From Microplitis mediator (lineage: Eukaryota; Arthropoda; Insecta; Hymenoptera; Braconidae): 64,000 nucleotides of DNA. The DNA lies in contig NC_079979.1 in NCBI RefSeq assembly GCF_029852145.1, forward strand, positions 20,037,901 through 20,101,900, written 5' to 3'. A model generated the notes under the pieces. That model did not search any database. It saw only the letters and a list, made by a program, of their open reading frames with translations, and had not been told where the DNA came from. Numbering within the stretch: position 1 is the stretch's first letter; each line of letters opens with the position of its first letter. A program made the translations under genes and the position numbers. Shown piece by piece: positions 1 to 12,443 of the stretch.

Positions 1-2040
1 AACAAGGAAGCTAAAATGTTATTGACCTTTTTTTTATAATTTATGTATTTTTTTGTAATAAATTTTTTTATATGATAACACATAAATTAAGTAAAAAATA
101 ATATTATTTATATATTTTTTATGAGCGTGAATATAACTGACAGATGTCAATTTTTTAAATTTTTGAATAAATAAATAAATAAAAATTACGCGGATTTTTT
201 AAAATTTCTTTATTTAAAATTTACAAGCCGTCTGATGTCTGTTACATTCATACTCACATATATTTTTTGTAATTCAAATTGGAAAGTTTAATTTTTTATC
301 CTGCGTATCGCTTATCGAATATTAAATTGCAGTGTCAAGTAGAATGAATGGTTCACGATAACGTTGCTTAGATAATAATAATTCAAATCCATATTTACAA
401 ATATAGTTTACGTTTTTAAATATCATTAGGGTCAAGTACAACTTTATTTAAAAACAAAAAAGAAAGTTATGACTTTAATTAATCGTATTAATTATTTTTA
501 AATATTTATAATCGTCTCAATTAATCTTACCACGACTACTATTACACTTTCACGTTTCACTTGACACTAATTACTATTTTTTTTTAAATATTTAACAAAC
601 TTATTACTTTATAATTGATAGCAATCAACGGAAAGTTATTTATAGTTTTTACTTATCACTTATTTACTTTCAATACTCCGACTCAAATTCAATAAATTTA
701 TGAGTAATAGTAAAAATTGTTTATGTTATCAATAAAAAAATGAAATAACAAAGTGTTGAATACTTGGTAGCTCGATGTAGACTGACTGGGATCAAAGAGA
801 AGGCTACTTTACTCAAGTCTCTCTTTCTTTTTCTCACAAACTCATGTCGTATTACTTCTCTATCATACTTTCAATCTTGCGTTCGTGTACTCTTTTAATA
901 ACTAAAAAAAAACATTTATATATATTTTGCAATTGTTTGTAATTTTATGTAAGTACGTAAATGTTTTAATTATTTTATTCAACTTGATTACGCGTAATTT
1001 TAAAAACCACGGATAGGAGTCTTCTTTCTATTTATATACTGGCGGTATAAATTTATTTAAAGACGTGGGCAGAAGTAAATGAAATTTAAAGTGGCCTCCA
1101 AGTGATGTTAGTTACAGCAGAGCTTAATTTAAAAAATAAAAAACCATCGTCATTGATATAATTTAGTTCGTTATCTAGTTTAATTGGTAGTGTAATAAAA
1201 AAAATATTAAGAGATGATCCTTGAGTTTATAAAATTTAAAGAGGTCATTTCAATAACACGATAAATTTAAATCTACTTGTTAAAAGTATTAAAAAAAAAA
1301 TTATTTCATTTTTTGAAATATTTATTTACTGATAAAAATTTTCCATTGATAACCGGGCGTAGGAAATTTTTTAGTGTTAAGAGTAAAAATTAATTAATTT
1401 ATTAATTAATAAAACTTTCTAATTGTTGGGATTTTCTTAATTTATTTATAAGAATATGAGTTTGGAAAGGAGAAATCTTCTATTTTTTATTTCACAGACA
1501 TATCGATAGTTATCTAAACTAAATTACCAGCTTCCATGCAGAGACATCCTGGAGTTTAATCCAGTGTGAAAGTTAAATAAAGGTGTAAAAATGTGGGCAA
1601 ATCAAACGAAAAATAAGTCAACGGATTGGGAAATTAAAAAAAAATTGTTTGATGTTTTTTGTTACGAAACTGAGTAATGTTTAAAAATACGCGTAAAATA
1701 TTCCGAGTTTTTGGAAGATGATAAAATATGTAATAATGTAAGCGAAGAATGAACGGAGAAAATAAAAAATAAAAATGAATAACAAGATTCTTGATGTGGG
1801 AAGGAAGTTCCCTTAGTATATTAACTATCAGGACAAAATGATCGCCGTGGGTTAATATCGCGGTCCCACACGAGAGAACTCGTTCCACCGGTTTTATGGA
1901 TTCCCCGACCGGTTATCGTGGCAAAAGAACCTGTAGCTAGTCAACTTTTTTATACTTTATTCGTAAATAAATTTGATAGTCAACAAACAAATCAATTTGT
2001 CATTTATCTATTCATCTGGGAGTAATTAACTCTTTTTTTT
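1..2040. other. AT-rich intergenic DNA without a recognised gene
   Basis: No coding exon could be supported. A MITE copy is at 121-258. A short less AT-rich stretch near 1850-1930 has no reading frame of note. Confidence 0.6.
121..258. repeat. MITE, family 1 (TIR GAGTGTGAATGTAGCAGACATC)
   Basis: Begins atgagcgtgaatataactga and ends with the inverted partner ctgttacattcatactcac. The interior resembles other copies at 3844-3997, 5418-6526 and 10656-10862. Confidence 0.75.
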
Positions 2041-2073
2041 TAATTACTCCAATTTATGATACTGAAGTTCGTC

Positions 2074-3462
2074 ATGATACTGAAGTTAGCAAATGTCTAA
2101 TAATTTTTGGATTTAATTTTAGACGATAAACCATAAAAAAAAAATATTTGAAAAAAATGCACTAATAGTTTTTTGAATTTCCTACATGTGCATTTTTTTT
2201 TTTTTTAAACGATAACTTATGAAAAAAAAAATATTTTTAAAAAATGCACTAATAGTTTTTAAAATTTTCTACATGTGCATATTTTTGGTTTTTTTTTAAA
2301 CGATAACTTATGAAAAAAAAAAAATATTTTAAAAAAATGCACTAATAGTTTTTACAATTTTCTACATGTGCATATTTTTGGTTTTTTTTTAAACGATAAC
2401 TTATGAAAAAAAAAAAATATTTTAAAAAAATGCACTAATAGTTTTTACAATTTTCTACATGTGCATATTTTTGGTTTTTTTTTTAAACGATAACTTATGA
2501 AAAAAAAAAAAAAATTTTTAAAAATGCACTAATAGTTTTTAAAATTTTTTACATGTGCATATTTTTGGTTTTTTTTTTTAAACGATAACTTATGAAAAAA
2601 AAAAAAAATTTTAAAAAATGCACTAATAGTTTTTAAAATTTTTTACATGTGCATATTTTTGGTTTTTTTTTAAACGATAACTTATGAAAAAAAAAATGTT
2701 TAAAAAAATGCACTAATAGTTTTTTAAATTTCCTACATATGCATATTTTTGTTTTTTTTTTTTAAACAATAACTTATGAAAAAAAAAATGTTTAAAAAAA
2801 TGCACTAATAGTTTTTTAAATTTCCTACATGTGCATATTTTTGGTTTTTTTTTTAAATAATAACTTATGAAAAAAAAAAATATTAAAAAAAATGCACTAA
2901 TAGTTTTTAAAATTTTCTACATGTGCATATTTTTGGTTTTTTTTTTAAACGATAACTTATGAAAAAAAAATATTTAAAAAAATGCACTAATAGTTTTTTA
3001 AATTTCCTACATGTGCATATTTTTGTTTTTTTTTTTTAAACAATAACTTATGAAAAAAAAAATGTTTAAAAAAATGCACTAATAGTTTTTTAAATTTCCT
3101 ACATGTGCATATTTTTGGTTTTTTTTTTAAATAATAACTTATGAAAAAAAAAAATATTAAAAAAAATGCACTAATAGTTTTTAAAATTTTCTACATGTGC
3201 ATATTTTTGGTTTTTTTTTTAAACGATAACTTATGAAAAAAAAATATTTAAAAAAATGCACTAATAGTTTTTTAAATTTCCTACATGTGCATATTTTTGT
3301 TTTTTTTTTTTAAATAATAACTTATGAAAAAAAAAAAATATTAAAAAAAATGCACTAATAGTTTTTAAAATTTTCTACATGTGCATATTTTTGGTTTTTT
3401 TTTTAAACGATAACTTATGAAAAAAAAAATATTTAAAAAAATTGACTGTCAACTTGAGGATC
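2074..3462. repeat. MITE, family 2, with a 14-copy internal minisatellite
   Basis: Ends are catgatactgaagttagcaa and the inverted aacttgaggatca, as in family 2 copies at 23688, 24259 and 43974. The interior is about 14 tandem units of roughly 92 bp, each with tgcactaatag, acatgtgcat and aacttatgaa. From about 2750 to 3400 variants recur in a three-unit higher-order pattern. Short direct repeats (ctccaatttatgat) flank the element at 2047-2060 and 3464-3477. Confidence 0.88.
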
Positions 3463-3843
3463 ACTCCAATTTATGATTTGCATTTGCTGCGCGTCTCTGT
3501 ACTGTAACTTGTAAGATATATGGTATGGTAGTCGAGTAATTAGATGCTTTGAGAACAGTTCTCATCACTCGAGTGGTTTTAACTCGCGATTTAACGCAAC
3601 AGAATGGCGGGTGGGAATAAAGTATAATGTATAATGTATATAAGATCCACAATCAGTACACGCACAAGTGGAATGACAGAGTAACGGGACATTAAACCCC
3701 AACATTTTTTTATCAATCATCTGAATTGTATGGATAATATGCATATATATTTACAGGATATTTATCATCTATAAACAAACAAATAAAATTTATTTTTAAT
3801 CTTAAGTAATTAGATATTTTTTTTTTAATTATTATTATTATTA

Positions 3844-3995
3844 ATGAGTGAATGTAGCAGACATCAGACAAATTTAAAATTATTGATAAATAGAGTAAAT
3901 AATTAATAAAATTAAATTTTAAAAAATGCGCATTTCGAAAATTTAAAAATTAATTAGTGCATTTTTTATAAATATTTTTTTTTTTATTTACTCTA

Positions 3996-3997
<2 letters not shown>
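3844..3997. repeat. MITE, family 1, truncated
   Basis: Starts atgagtgaatgtagcagaca like the intact copy at 10656. It continues through tttactcta but loses its right terminal repeat at an ATT microsatellite. Confidence 0.65.

Positions 3998-4050
<53 letters not shown>
3998..4050. repeat. (ATT)n microsatellite
   Basis: About 17 uninterrupted att units. Confidence 0.95.
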
Positions 4051-4052
<2 letters not shown>

Positions 4053-4599
4053 AAATTTCTATGACATCCTTTTATAAAAAATTTGTATCCTTTTATTTTT
4101 GCCATTATATGTAATAATAAATAAAAAAAAAAAATAATAATTAGAATAATAATAATAATAAGTGAAAGTTATCTATTATATTCTATTTGCTTTGTATGAT
4201 TCGTCGGCTATTATATGACATCAAGTGAACTTTACATAAAAGCTCTTTGTCACTTTGAAATTCCATTCATTTTTTAAAATTATTATGCTGTCAAAAAAAA
4301 AACATTTGTAAGTACATACAATTTTAAAGTGAAACAACACAATTTTTAATTAAAAAAAATACGCCTTTTTAAAAATAATTGAGTAGTGCAACTCGCGCGG
4401 TAATTAAATAAAAATTTATATTACAATTCCGTGGATAAAATAAAATCGATGAACTAGATTTATTAATAATATAAAATATTCTTACCTCTGGATATTAACT
4501 TTCCGGGGTCATATATTTTTAAAAATGATTAAATTTTTAAATAAAAATAATTATCATAATTAAAAAACTATTGAACACGTTGAGTTAAAAAAAACAAAG

Positions 4600-5170
4600 G
4601 CCGTTGGTTGTTTTAATAATAATGTTCTGTCACTCCCTACTCCCTTGATATTTACTTTAAACTTTGCCGGTGACATCCGCGACAATCTCCACTGGCTCCA
4701 CTGCTGTATAGTATTCAGAACACCAGCAGATGTATAAAATAAAATAAAAAGTTTGTTTGTAATGTCAATGGATGTAACTCACGATAAAAATAAACGAGCA
4801 CTCAGACCTTAAAGATCTTGGACTTAGACCAGTCCACCAGCAAGCCAGCGAAGGCTGATTGAAGGCTGTCCTTGTCGTTGTCAAATGGCAACACCACGCA
4901 ATACAAGAGCATGGTGAGCTCTGTTGTGAATTGGAGATCAAACTCTCTCTGGTACTGGCTGGTAGATAAAAACGCATCAGCAGCAGCAGCAGCAGCAGAA
5001 AATCATCATCACAGTTCCGATTGTAACGCACGGCACGGAGAATGTCTGGAACTAAACAGCAACTGAGAACATGAGAGAGATAAACAGGAAGCCAGAGAAA
5101 ATTGCTGTTGTACTCCATCGGTAATTATAGTTCCTGAGCAGACTCAGTCCAGTCCTCAATCTCCAGTCTT
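4600..5170. other. Less AT-rich segment, possibly transcribed, with a CAG run
   Basis: Base composition rises sharply over about 500 bp. Open frames exist on both strands (minus 5118-4765, plus 4872-5066), but neither protein resembles a family I recognise. Both are dominated by a (CAG)6 run at about 4979-4997, read as Ala on one strand and Leu on the other. It may be a first exon or 5' UTR of a gene to the left, or a regulatory segment. Confidence 0.3.
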
Positions 5171-5417
5171 TTAAAAAAAAACCGCAATATTATTTTACAA
5201 CTTACTAACACACTGGTGCTTTTGAATTTTATTTCAACAATGACCTGACGTGTGGATGTGGAACACGTAAATTATTTTGAGACAATTTTCACGTTTCTTT
5301 TATTTAAAACATATATTTTAAATACAAAAGATACTTGGGTACAATGAATTTCATTTTTTTAGGCTTCGAAACCCCAAGTTGGAGTTGAATTTTTTTTTAT
5401 ATATTTGAATATAATAT

Positions 5418-6526
5418 TAGTGAATGTAGTTGACAATTAGAATTTTTTAATTTTTGAATAATTACCCTGATTAAACAACTGAATTCGAGCGAATTAAAAA
5501 TTTTAATTCTGTTGTATTCTGTCGAATTCTGCAAAACAGAATTCAACTGAATTGAAAATTTGAATTTGAATTGAACAGAATAAAACCGATTTAGAAAATT
5601 TCAAATTCGTTTTAATTCGGATTCAGAACCAGAAATTGGAGAATTATTTTCCAAATGATCAGAATTAAACCGAATAGAATTATTTAAATTTGTTTTAATT
5701 TGAACAAATTCTGGTTTTCCTGCCGAATTAGACAGAATTCATTTTTAAGTTAGATACCGAATTAACGGAAATTATCTGAATTAAATAGAATTAAAAATTT
5801 TAATTCTGTTATATTCTGTCGAATTCTGCAAAACAGAATTCAACTGAACTGAAAATTTGAATTTGAATTAAACAGAATAAAACTGATTTAGAAAATTTCA
5901 AATTCGTTTTAATTCAGTTTAATTCGGATTCGAAACCAGAAATTGGAGAATTATTTTCGAATTAATCAGAATTAAACCGAATAGAATTATTTAAATTCGT
6001 TTTAATTTGAACAAATTCTGGTTTTCCTGCCGAATTAGACAGAATTCATTTTTAAGTTAGATACCGAATTAACGGAAATTATCTGAATTAAATAGAATTA
6101 AAAATTTTAATTCTGTTATATTCTGTCGAATTCTGCAAAACAGAATTCAACTGAACTGAAAATTTGAATTTGAATTAAACAGAATAAAACTGATTTAGAA
6201 AATTTCAAATTCGTTTTAATTCAGTTTAATTCGGATTCGAAACCAGAAATTGGAGAATTATTTTCGAATTAATCAGAATTAAACCGAATAGAATTATTTT
6301 AATTCGGTTTAATTTGGACAAATTCTGGTTTTCCTGCCGAATTAACAGAATTAAAAATTGAATTTTGTCTAATTCGATCGAATTCAGTTTTTTAATCAGG
6401 GTATCTAAAATTTAAGAGAAAAATTAAAAAATGAGCACTTAGATAATTGAATCAGTACGCGGATTTTTTTAATTTTATTATTTAAAATTTATGAATTTTT
6501 TCATGTCTGCTACAGTCGCACTCATA
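5418..6526. repeat. MITE, family 1, interrupted by a second element
   Basis: The left end (ttagtgaatgtagttgacaa) and right end (catgtctgctacagtcgcac) match family 1. The interior is split by the element at 5465-6401. Removing that element leaves a copy close in length and sequence to the one at 121-258. Confidence 0.8.
5465..6401. repeat. MITE with TIR CCCTGATTAAA and three 307-bp internal repeats, inserted at TA
   Basis: Both ends carry CCCTGATTAAA..ACTGAATTCGA in inverted orientation and are flanked by TA at 5463 and 6402. The interior is about three direct repeats with a period of 307 bp; for example tgccgaatta recurs at 5721, 6028 and 6335. They are rich in gaatt/aattc motifs. Confidence 0.88.
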
Positions 6527-6551
6527 TAAATTTTATTTATTATTTATATAA

Positions 6552-8924
6552 TTATTCTTGATTGCTCAATTTTTTAACGAGCTCAATGACATGATCGTAA
6601 ACTAGTGATTTAGCATCCGATCCCCATAAAAAATCCATGTGTGTAAATTTATCAAAGTCCACTTTGTATTTGTCTATTACATTTGGCAATGATTCAAAAA
6701 GCGCCTCGACATCCTGATGTAAATTAAAATATTATTTTTTTTGGTAAACAATAAATTATTCAGTTGATTTGTTGTCATTATTTACCGTAAGATCTGCAAA
6801 CCAATCGGCTTCTGAATAAATTAAAGCCACGGGAGAAGTTACTTTTGACAGATCATATGCGGGTGGTAGAGACGAATTGTATATTTCTAAATTTTTTTTT
6901 TCGCCGTAGTCAAATTGCGCGAAGCGATTTGTCTCAGTTCCTTGTGCGAAATGGATTAGATTTTTCGTTGATGTTCCGGCTGGAAAATTACTGAGAACTG
7001 GAGCCAAAATAGACTGAAAGAATAAGTGGGCTTGAGATTTAATTGAAAATTTTCTTATAATATATATTTATATATAGATGTTGAAAATTATCACGTCATT
7101 GAATTGATTGTACTCGGGTCCAATAGCAAAAAAATATAAGCCTTCGCAAATATGATTTTCGAATTTAAATAACGTGCATCCGAGAGAGTAAATAATTTTG
7201 AATGTTGACGTTTGGCCTCCAACACTATTCAGAACACCTAGACTATAGAGAAACTAAAAAATAAATATATTAATTTTGATATTTGTCGGTCATATTCATA
7301 TTCAATAGAAGTAAACTATCCGATTCCCAGTCTACAAAAACTCGCGCTTTAAAAAATTATTTTTCATATATTTTTAGGTCAAAAAAATGTTTAAATTTTA
7401 TTGTATGGATTTTAAAATTAATTTTTTCATACGAATAATTTATTGCATGCGAGCCGTAGCTGTGCAAAAAAGGCTTTGACTGAAAACGGAAGGTCTAGTG
7501 TTCGAACCCGGGACTCGGCACAAAAATGGCGGGTAGTAAATTTATAATACAGTATCGATAAAAATGAACGTAGAAAGCTGGCAATCGGGTACTTTACCCT
7601 GCAAAAAAAAATAAATATATACCTTAACAAGTTTATTAAGCAATGCATTAAATAAATGAATACGTGAATGCACGTGTCCTAAATGAGCCACTGGTGCAAG
7701 ACAAATTAATCCTTTTATTTTCTTCATCATATCTGCCGTTTGTTCAGACTCCATAATAAAACTTATCATTGTGCCTTGGGAATGCCCAATATATATTATT
7801 TTATCGTTTACTATATTCGTAATATAGTCCAATGTCGCTGGCAAATCGTAAATTGCCATTTCGTGAAAGCTAATAAATATAATGAAGTAATTTGTTTTCG
7901 TAAACAATTATGATTACGGTATATAAAATTTTACCTGAAGTCCCAAAATTCAAAATCGTCAGTCGTTAAATTTACGTGCGAAAGTCCATATGAGCTTCCG
8001 CGGGAGTTTCCAATCCAAACATCGTATCCTTCATCGGCCAATAAATACGCTAAGAAAATAAATAAATTTTCTATATACCTGTATATACATAAATATAATA
8101 AATATGGAAATTGTTGAATTACCCAACGATTTTTCTCTGCCCAAAATAATCCACAAAGCAGAATCACAAAGCAGCCCATGCATAAGTAACACCGGAGGTG
8201 CATTTAATTTACCAGGAATTCTATACAAATCCAAAATAAATCCGTCTTCCGTTGTAACGTTATGCGTTTCTCCATGATAACCGTCACGTTCTAATAGTTT
8301 ACTCTATACAAAAAAAGTAGCGCCAAAAAATTAATTTGAATTTAAATAGTATTTTGAATGGGAGCAAAAGCCCGCGCTCAAAAATTCGTTAAGTTGATAG
8401 TTTTTTTAACTTTCAAGAGTAAAAAAAATTTTGACTGAGTACTTTCTCTGATTTTTCGAAACTTGATCAAAAAGGATTTGATTTAAAAATTTTGCTGCTT
8501 TGAAGGTAAAAAACAAAACTTTAAAAGCTATGGATGAATTGAAACTCTTATCAGAAATTCGATGATTTTCGAGCTTAGGCGAACTTGGGGCAAATTGAGG
8601 GGCCTCGCCACGTCTCGAAGAGCTCAAAAAATTTACCAATAATGAAATTTTCGAGCTCTCCGAGCTTGAAAACAGCGGGAAGTTTTTGGGTTGGCCCACA
8701 GGGTCAACCGATGTCCAGATTTTTAAAAATATTTTTGTGATGAATTCTTTTCACATGGGAAATTGATGACCATATGGAAGGGCGAAGCTGCAGGACTTCT
8801 GATTAAAAATAAAAATATATAAATAATAAAATAAAGTTACCATTGGCCATGATTCAAAAACACTATTCGAGGAATAGGTAATGAGCGTAAGAAAAATAAC
8901 GTATTGTGAAAAAATATATGTCAT
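6552..8924 (-). CDS. Acid lipase (AB-hydrolase, lysosomal/gastric lipase family), tandem copy A
   Basis: Seven exons join in frame: 8924-8841, 8303-8123, 8049-7935, 7869-7623, 7253-7095, 7013-6786 and 6713-6552, giving 391 aa. Every junction has GT and AG. The N-terminus (MTYIFSQYVIFLTLITYSS) is a hydrophobic signal peptide, so the enzyme is probably secreted or lysosomal. Family marks are VTTEDGFILDLYRIPG, LLMHGLLCDSALW (oxyanion region), WIGNSRG, the nucleophile elbow GHSQG in exon 4, an acid residue in YSEADWF and a catalytic His in FTHMDFLWG, so the Ser-Asp-His triad appears intact. Members of this family hydrolyse triacylglycerols or cholesteryl esters; the substrate here is not known. 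Exons 2, 3, 5 and 6 have exactly the same lengths as in the neighbour at 9204-12443, which lies 280 bp upstream in the same orientation. Intron 4 holds a tRNA-like sequence and intron 1 a repeat fragment. Confidence 0.86.
7445..7525 (+). repeat. tRNA-like sequence (possible SINE head) in lipase A intron 4
   Basis: A roughly 70-base stretch has an A-box-like tagctgtgcaaaa and a strong B box, gtgttcgaaccc, with partly complementary ends (gagccg, cggc). It does not fold into a convincing tRNA, so a tRNA-derived repeat is more likely. Confidence 0.3.
8560..8720 (-). repeat. Fragment of the AACTTCCCGCT repeat in lipase A intron 1
   Basis: On the minus strand it reads through cggttgaccctgtgggcca, aacttcccgctgttttc and gagctcgaaaat. 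This matches the start of the longer element at 54930-55721, so it is a truncated copy. Confidence 0.65.
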
Positions 8925-9203
8925 TTTTTATAAACTTATTACAACAGTTTTTAAAACAACACTAGTCTATTACACAAACTAAATGTTTCGGCGTATCACA
9001 AGTTATTAATAATTATGCCGATACGATAACATTTAAGATTCCTGCTAATTACTTATTTACCACATTCATACGTATTGAAATAATTAGTTTGCATGAGTAA
9101 ACTTATTGTTTAAGTACTCAAGGTGTTTGAGCAAATTTATAATTTTTAACTCCACGCAAGCACGCTTATCTTAATAATTTAAATGTCATATTATTTTAAA
9201 TAT

Positions 9204-12200
9204 CTATAAATCATTATTTATATTTATTAATTTAATTATATTGTTGTAGAGTAATTGCCGCGCATCGATTCCCCACAAAAAGTCAACATGATTGAATTTT
9301 GAAAAATTTATTCTGTATAAACCTGAGGCTCTTGGCAATTTTGAATAGAGTTTTTTAACATCCTGTAATAAATATCATTATTAATATTTTTTTTTAATTA
9401 TTATCAAGATTTATAATAAAATTTTGTTACCTCTGGGGCAGCCATCCAATCATTGTCGGCATAATAAAATACAATTGGTATTTTTATTTTCGATAAATTA
9501 TATTCTGGCGGATAAGTCGCATTATAAATTTCAATATTTTTTTTCTTTCCATAGTCGTACTGTTGAAATTTACCGGATATTATTTCTTGAGCGTAGTGGA
9601 CCATAGTTTTTGTTGATGCGCCTGCTGGTGTATGACTCAAAATTACTGGTAACCAGGTCTAGTAAAATTAATTTAAATATTTATAATAATTAATTAATTA
9701 ATTAATAAATAATTACACGGAAAGAAAATTATGGCAGCGGTTCCCATAATTTTGTGAAATTTTTTCCTATACCATCATAGGAATTACGACCATAAATTAT
9801 GGGAGCGATTCCTATAATTATAGGAATGTTTCCCATAATTATAGGAATAGTTCCTATAATTATGAGAATGATACCCATAACACTATAGGAATGGTTCCTA
9901 TAATTATAGGAATGGTTCCTATAATTTATAGGAATACTTTCTATAATATTATAGGAACCATTCCCATAATATTATGGGACTAGTTCCCATACTATTATAG
10001 GAACCATTCCTATAATATTATGGGAATGGTTCTCATATTATCATGAAAAAATTAATTTAAAGAAGTGTGGTAATCACTTCTACAATACACAAAAATATTA
10101 TTAAACATAAAAATAAAAATTCAAACATTGAAAAAATCGTATTTGGCAAAAAAACATTAAAATTTTTAACAAGAATTTTTTGTCAGCACAAAACATTCAA
10201 GAAAATTTAAATTTTGGGAAATTTCTACACTATTGTGCAAAAAAAAAATTTTATGATATTATAGGGATGGTTCCCATAACATTATGGGAATAGTTCCCAT
10301 AATATTATAGGAATAGTTCCTATACCAATATGGGAACCATTCCTATAATAGTATGAGAATGATTCCCATACCATTATGGGAACCATTCCCATAATGCATA
10401 GCAAAACTTCCCATAATTTTCTTTCCGTGTATTTAAATAAATAGTTTACTTGATTAAATTGCGCGTCATCAAAACCAGTGATTGCGAACATTGAATTTGT
10501 ACAAATCTCTTTTTCAACAGTCACCAGCTCGCAGCCGTACTTTGCTAAATATTTTATGAAAATATTTTGAGGGAGGAATTCGTCTACTCCTAGAAAGTGC
10601 GCCACCAGCTACAAATTTGTTTATTAAAAAAAAAATAAAAAATAAGTTAATTTTAATGAGTGTGAATGTGGCAGACATCAGAAAAATTTAAAATTATAAA
10701 TAAATAGAGTAAATAATTTAAAAAATAATATTTGAAAAAAATGCACTTACTAATTTCAAAATTTTTTAAATGCGCATTTTTTTTTTATTTAATTTTATTA
10801 ATTATTTACTCTATTTATTAATAATTTTAAATTTGTCTGATGTCTGCTACATTCACACTTATTAATTTTACTGTAAGAAAAAATGGTCATATTTACTTTG
10901 ATGTCATTTGCAAAAGGAGCGACAAGTCTCACAGGACTTTTTAAATTACTCATGAATCCAATAGGAGCCAAACTTATCATAAATTTTATTTTTTTTCCTA
11001 TTTCCGGTCGTTCTGAAGCCATCACATATCCCATTGTTGTTCCCATTGAATGCCCGATGTAAATTAATGACATTTTTGTTTTATCAGAGATATAAGACAC
11101 CGCAGCAGGGACATCATAAATTCCCATTTCATGGAAACTTTAGTTACAATAAATAAATATTTAATAATAAACAATTTTTATCTACAACTCAAGTACCTGA
11201 AATTCCAAAACTGAGAATCGTGAGGTGATAAATTTATATGCGCACGAGAATACGTATTTCCGCGTGCATTTCCTAGCCAGACATCGTATCCTTCATCAGA
11301 CAATAAATACGCTGTAATAATTTTTATTTTAAATTAACGTTAATTTCAGACGTGGGTTGGCTGAAGCCGAAGGCGAGCGCTGCCCGTGTAAAAAAAATTC
11401 GTTCCAAAAAGATTCCAAAAAAGTTCCGCATGTGGAACTTCTAAACATGAGACAGATTAGAACTTCGAATGAAACTTTTTTGGAACGTTAGTAATTTTGA
11501 TGGCAAAAAAAAAGTTTTTATGAGCAAATTTAGAGTCAAAAAAGGACGTTCTTGGAACTTTTTTAAAATTGTTTATAGACGTTTTTTTTAGTTCTACAAA
11601 AAATTCAAAAGTAGTGATTTTTGAACGATTTTGGCATGTTTCTGGAACGTCTTTATTCTACAAAAGATGCAACAGAAGTGATTTTAGAAAGTTTTTGGAA
11701 CGCCTTTTTTAGTCCATAAAAAAGTCAAAAGTGGTGATTCTGGAACTTTTTTGGAATGTCCATATAAAATTCAAAAAAATTTCCAAGAACGTCCTTTTTT
11801 TACTCTAAATTCGCTCATAGAAACTTTTTTTTCTACCATCAAAATTACGAACGTTCCAAAAAAGTTCCATTCGAAGTTCTTATCTGTCTCATGTTTAGAA
11901 GTTCCATATGCGGAACTTTTTTGGAATCTTTTTGGAACGAATTTTTTTTACGTGGGTGCCACCGGCCAGCGATTTTGAATATTTTTATATAAAAAAAGTA
12001 TTTTAAATACCCAGAGATTTATCTCTCCCAGGAATGATCCAGTCAGCAGAACTACCTAGCAATCCATGTTGCAAAAGTATCGGTTTTGAACCAAATTTAC
12101 CTGGAATACGATGCAATGACAGTAAATATCCATCCTCAGTTGTCACGATATGAACTTCCGATGGATATCCAGCTCTTTTTATCATATCATACTGAAAGAT

Positions 12201-12443
12201 AAATGATATTTATATGATAAATAAAATGGCGCGAATGAAATTATTTAAAATTAAAATTCAAAAACTTACCGCTGGTAAATCGACATCAGGATTGTAATCA
12301 AAAATATTATTTGTCTGAGGCACTGACACATCGGCTATTGATTTTGGAAAAAATGTCATTACATCAACAATTGAAATTCCTGATGCAAAATTTGAAATTG
12401 ACAACAACAAAATAAAGTTTTTTAAATAATTGCCGAACGTCAT
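9204..12443 (-). CDS. Acid lipase (AB-hydrolase, lysosomal/gastric lipase family), tandem copy B
   Basis: Seven exons: 12443-12270, 12191-12011, 11311-11197, 11137-10897, 10608-10450, 9658-9431 and 9362-9204, giving 418 aa with all splice sites GT/AG. A signal peptide (MTFGNYLKNFILLLSISNFA) is followed by a propeptide-like stretch longer than in copy A. The core contains VTTEDGYLLSLHRIPG, LLQHGLLGSSADW, WLGNARG, the Ser elbow GHSMG, an Asp in YYADNDWMAAPE and a His in FNHVDFLWG, so it should be an active serine lipase. Exons 2, 3, 5 and 6 (181, 115, 159 and 228 nt) match copy A exactly in length and phase, which shows tandem duplication after the intron pattern was fixed. Its introns have grown through insertions: a palindrome in intron 2 (11384-11953), a MITE in intron 4 (10656-10862) and an internally repeated element in intron 5 (9715-10430). 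These end within about 20-40 bp of exon borders. Confidence 0.88.
9715..10430. repeat. MITE with TIR ACACGGAAAGAAAATTATGG and internal palindromic array, lipase B intron 5
   Basis: Begins acacggaaagaaaattatgg and ends ccataattttctttccgtgt. Two internal blocks (about 9740-10045 and 10260-10410) are arrays of a roughly 20-bp self-complementary unit like ggttcctataattataggaa. The element ends 19 bp from the 3' border of exon 5, beside its donor. Confidence 0.88.
10656..10862. repeat. MITE, family 1, intact copy in lipase B intron 4
   Basis: About 207 bp, bounded by atgagtgtgaatgtggcaga and the inverted tctgctacattcacactta. The interior halves are also largely complementary, so the element can fold on itself. 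Confidence 0.85.
11384..11953. repeat. Palindromic foldback element in lipase B intron 2
   Basis: Two arms of about 170-185 bp (from 11384 and back from 11953) are near-complementary, for example aagttccgcatgtggaactt against aagttccatatgcggaactt. The middle is built of shorter ttccaaaaa/ttttttggaa units. Confidence 0.85.

Larger units (their letters stand above)
3463..4760. other. Intergenic DNA: MITE fragment, ATT microsatellite, otherwise AT-rich
   Basis: Contains a truncated family 1 MITE (3844-3997) running into an ATT repeat (3998-4050). Nothing in 3463-3840 or 4050-4760 could be identified as a gene. Confidence 0.55.

Noticed and set aside
7427..7648. Continuation of lipase A exon 4 through the intron donor
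   Set aside because: The family sequence resumes at 7253 after a GT/AG intron with the right phase, so the read-through is not coding.
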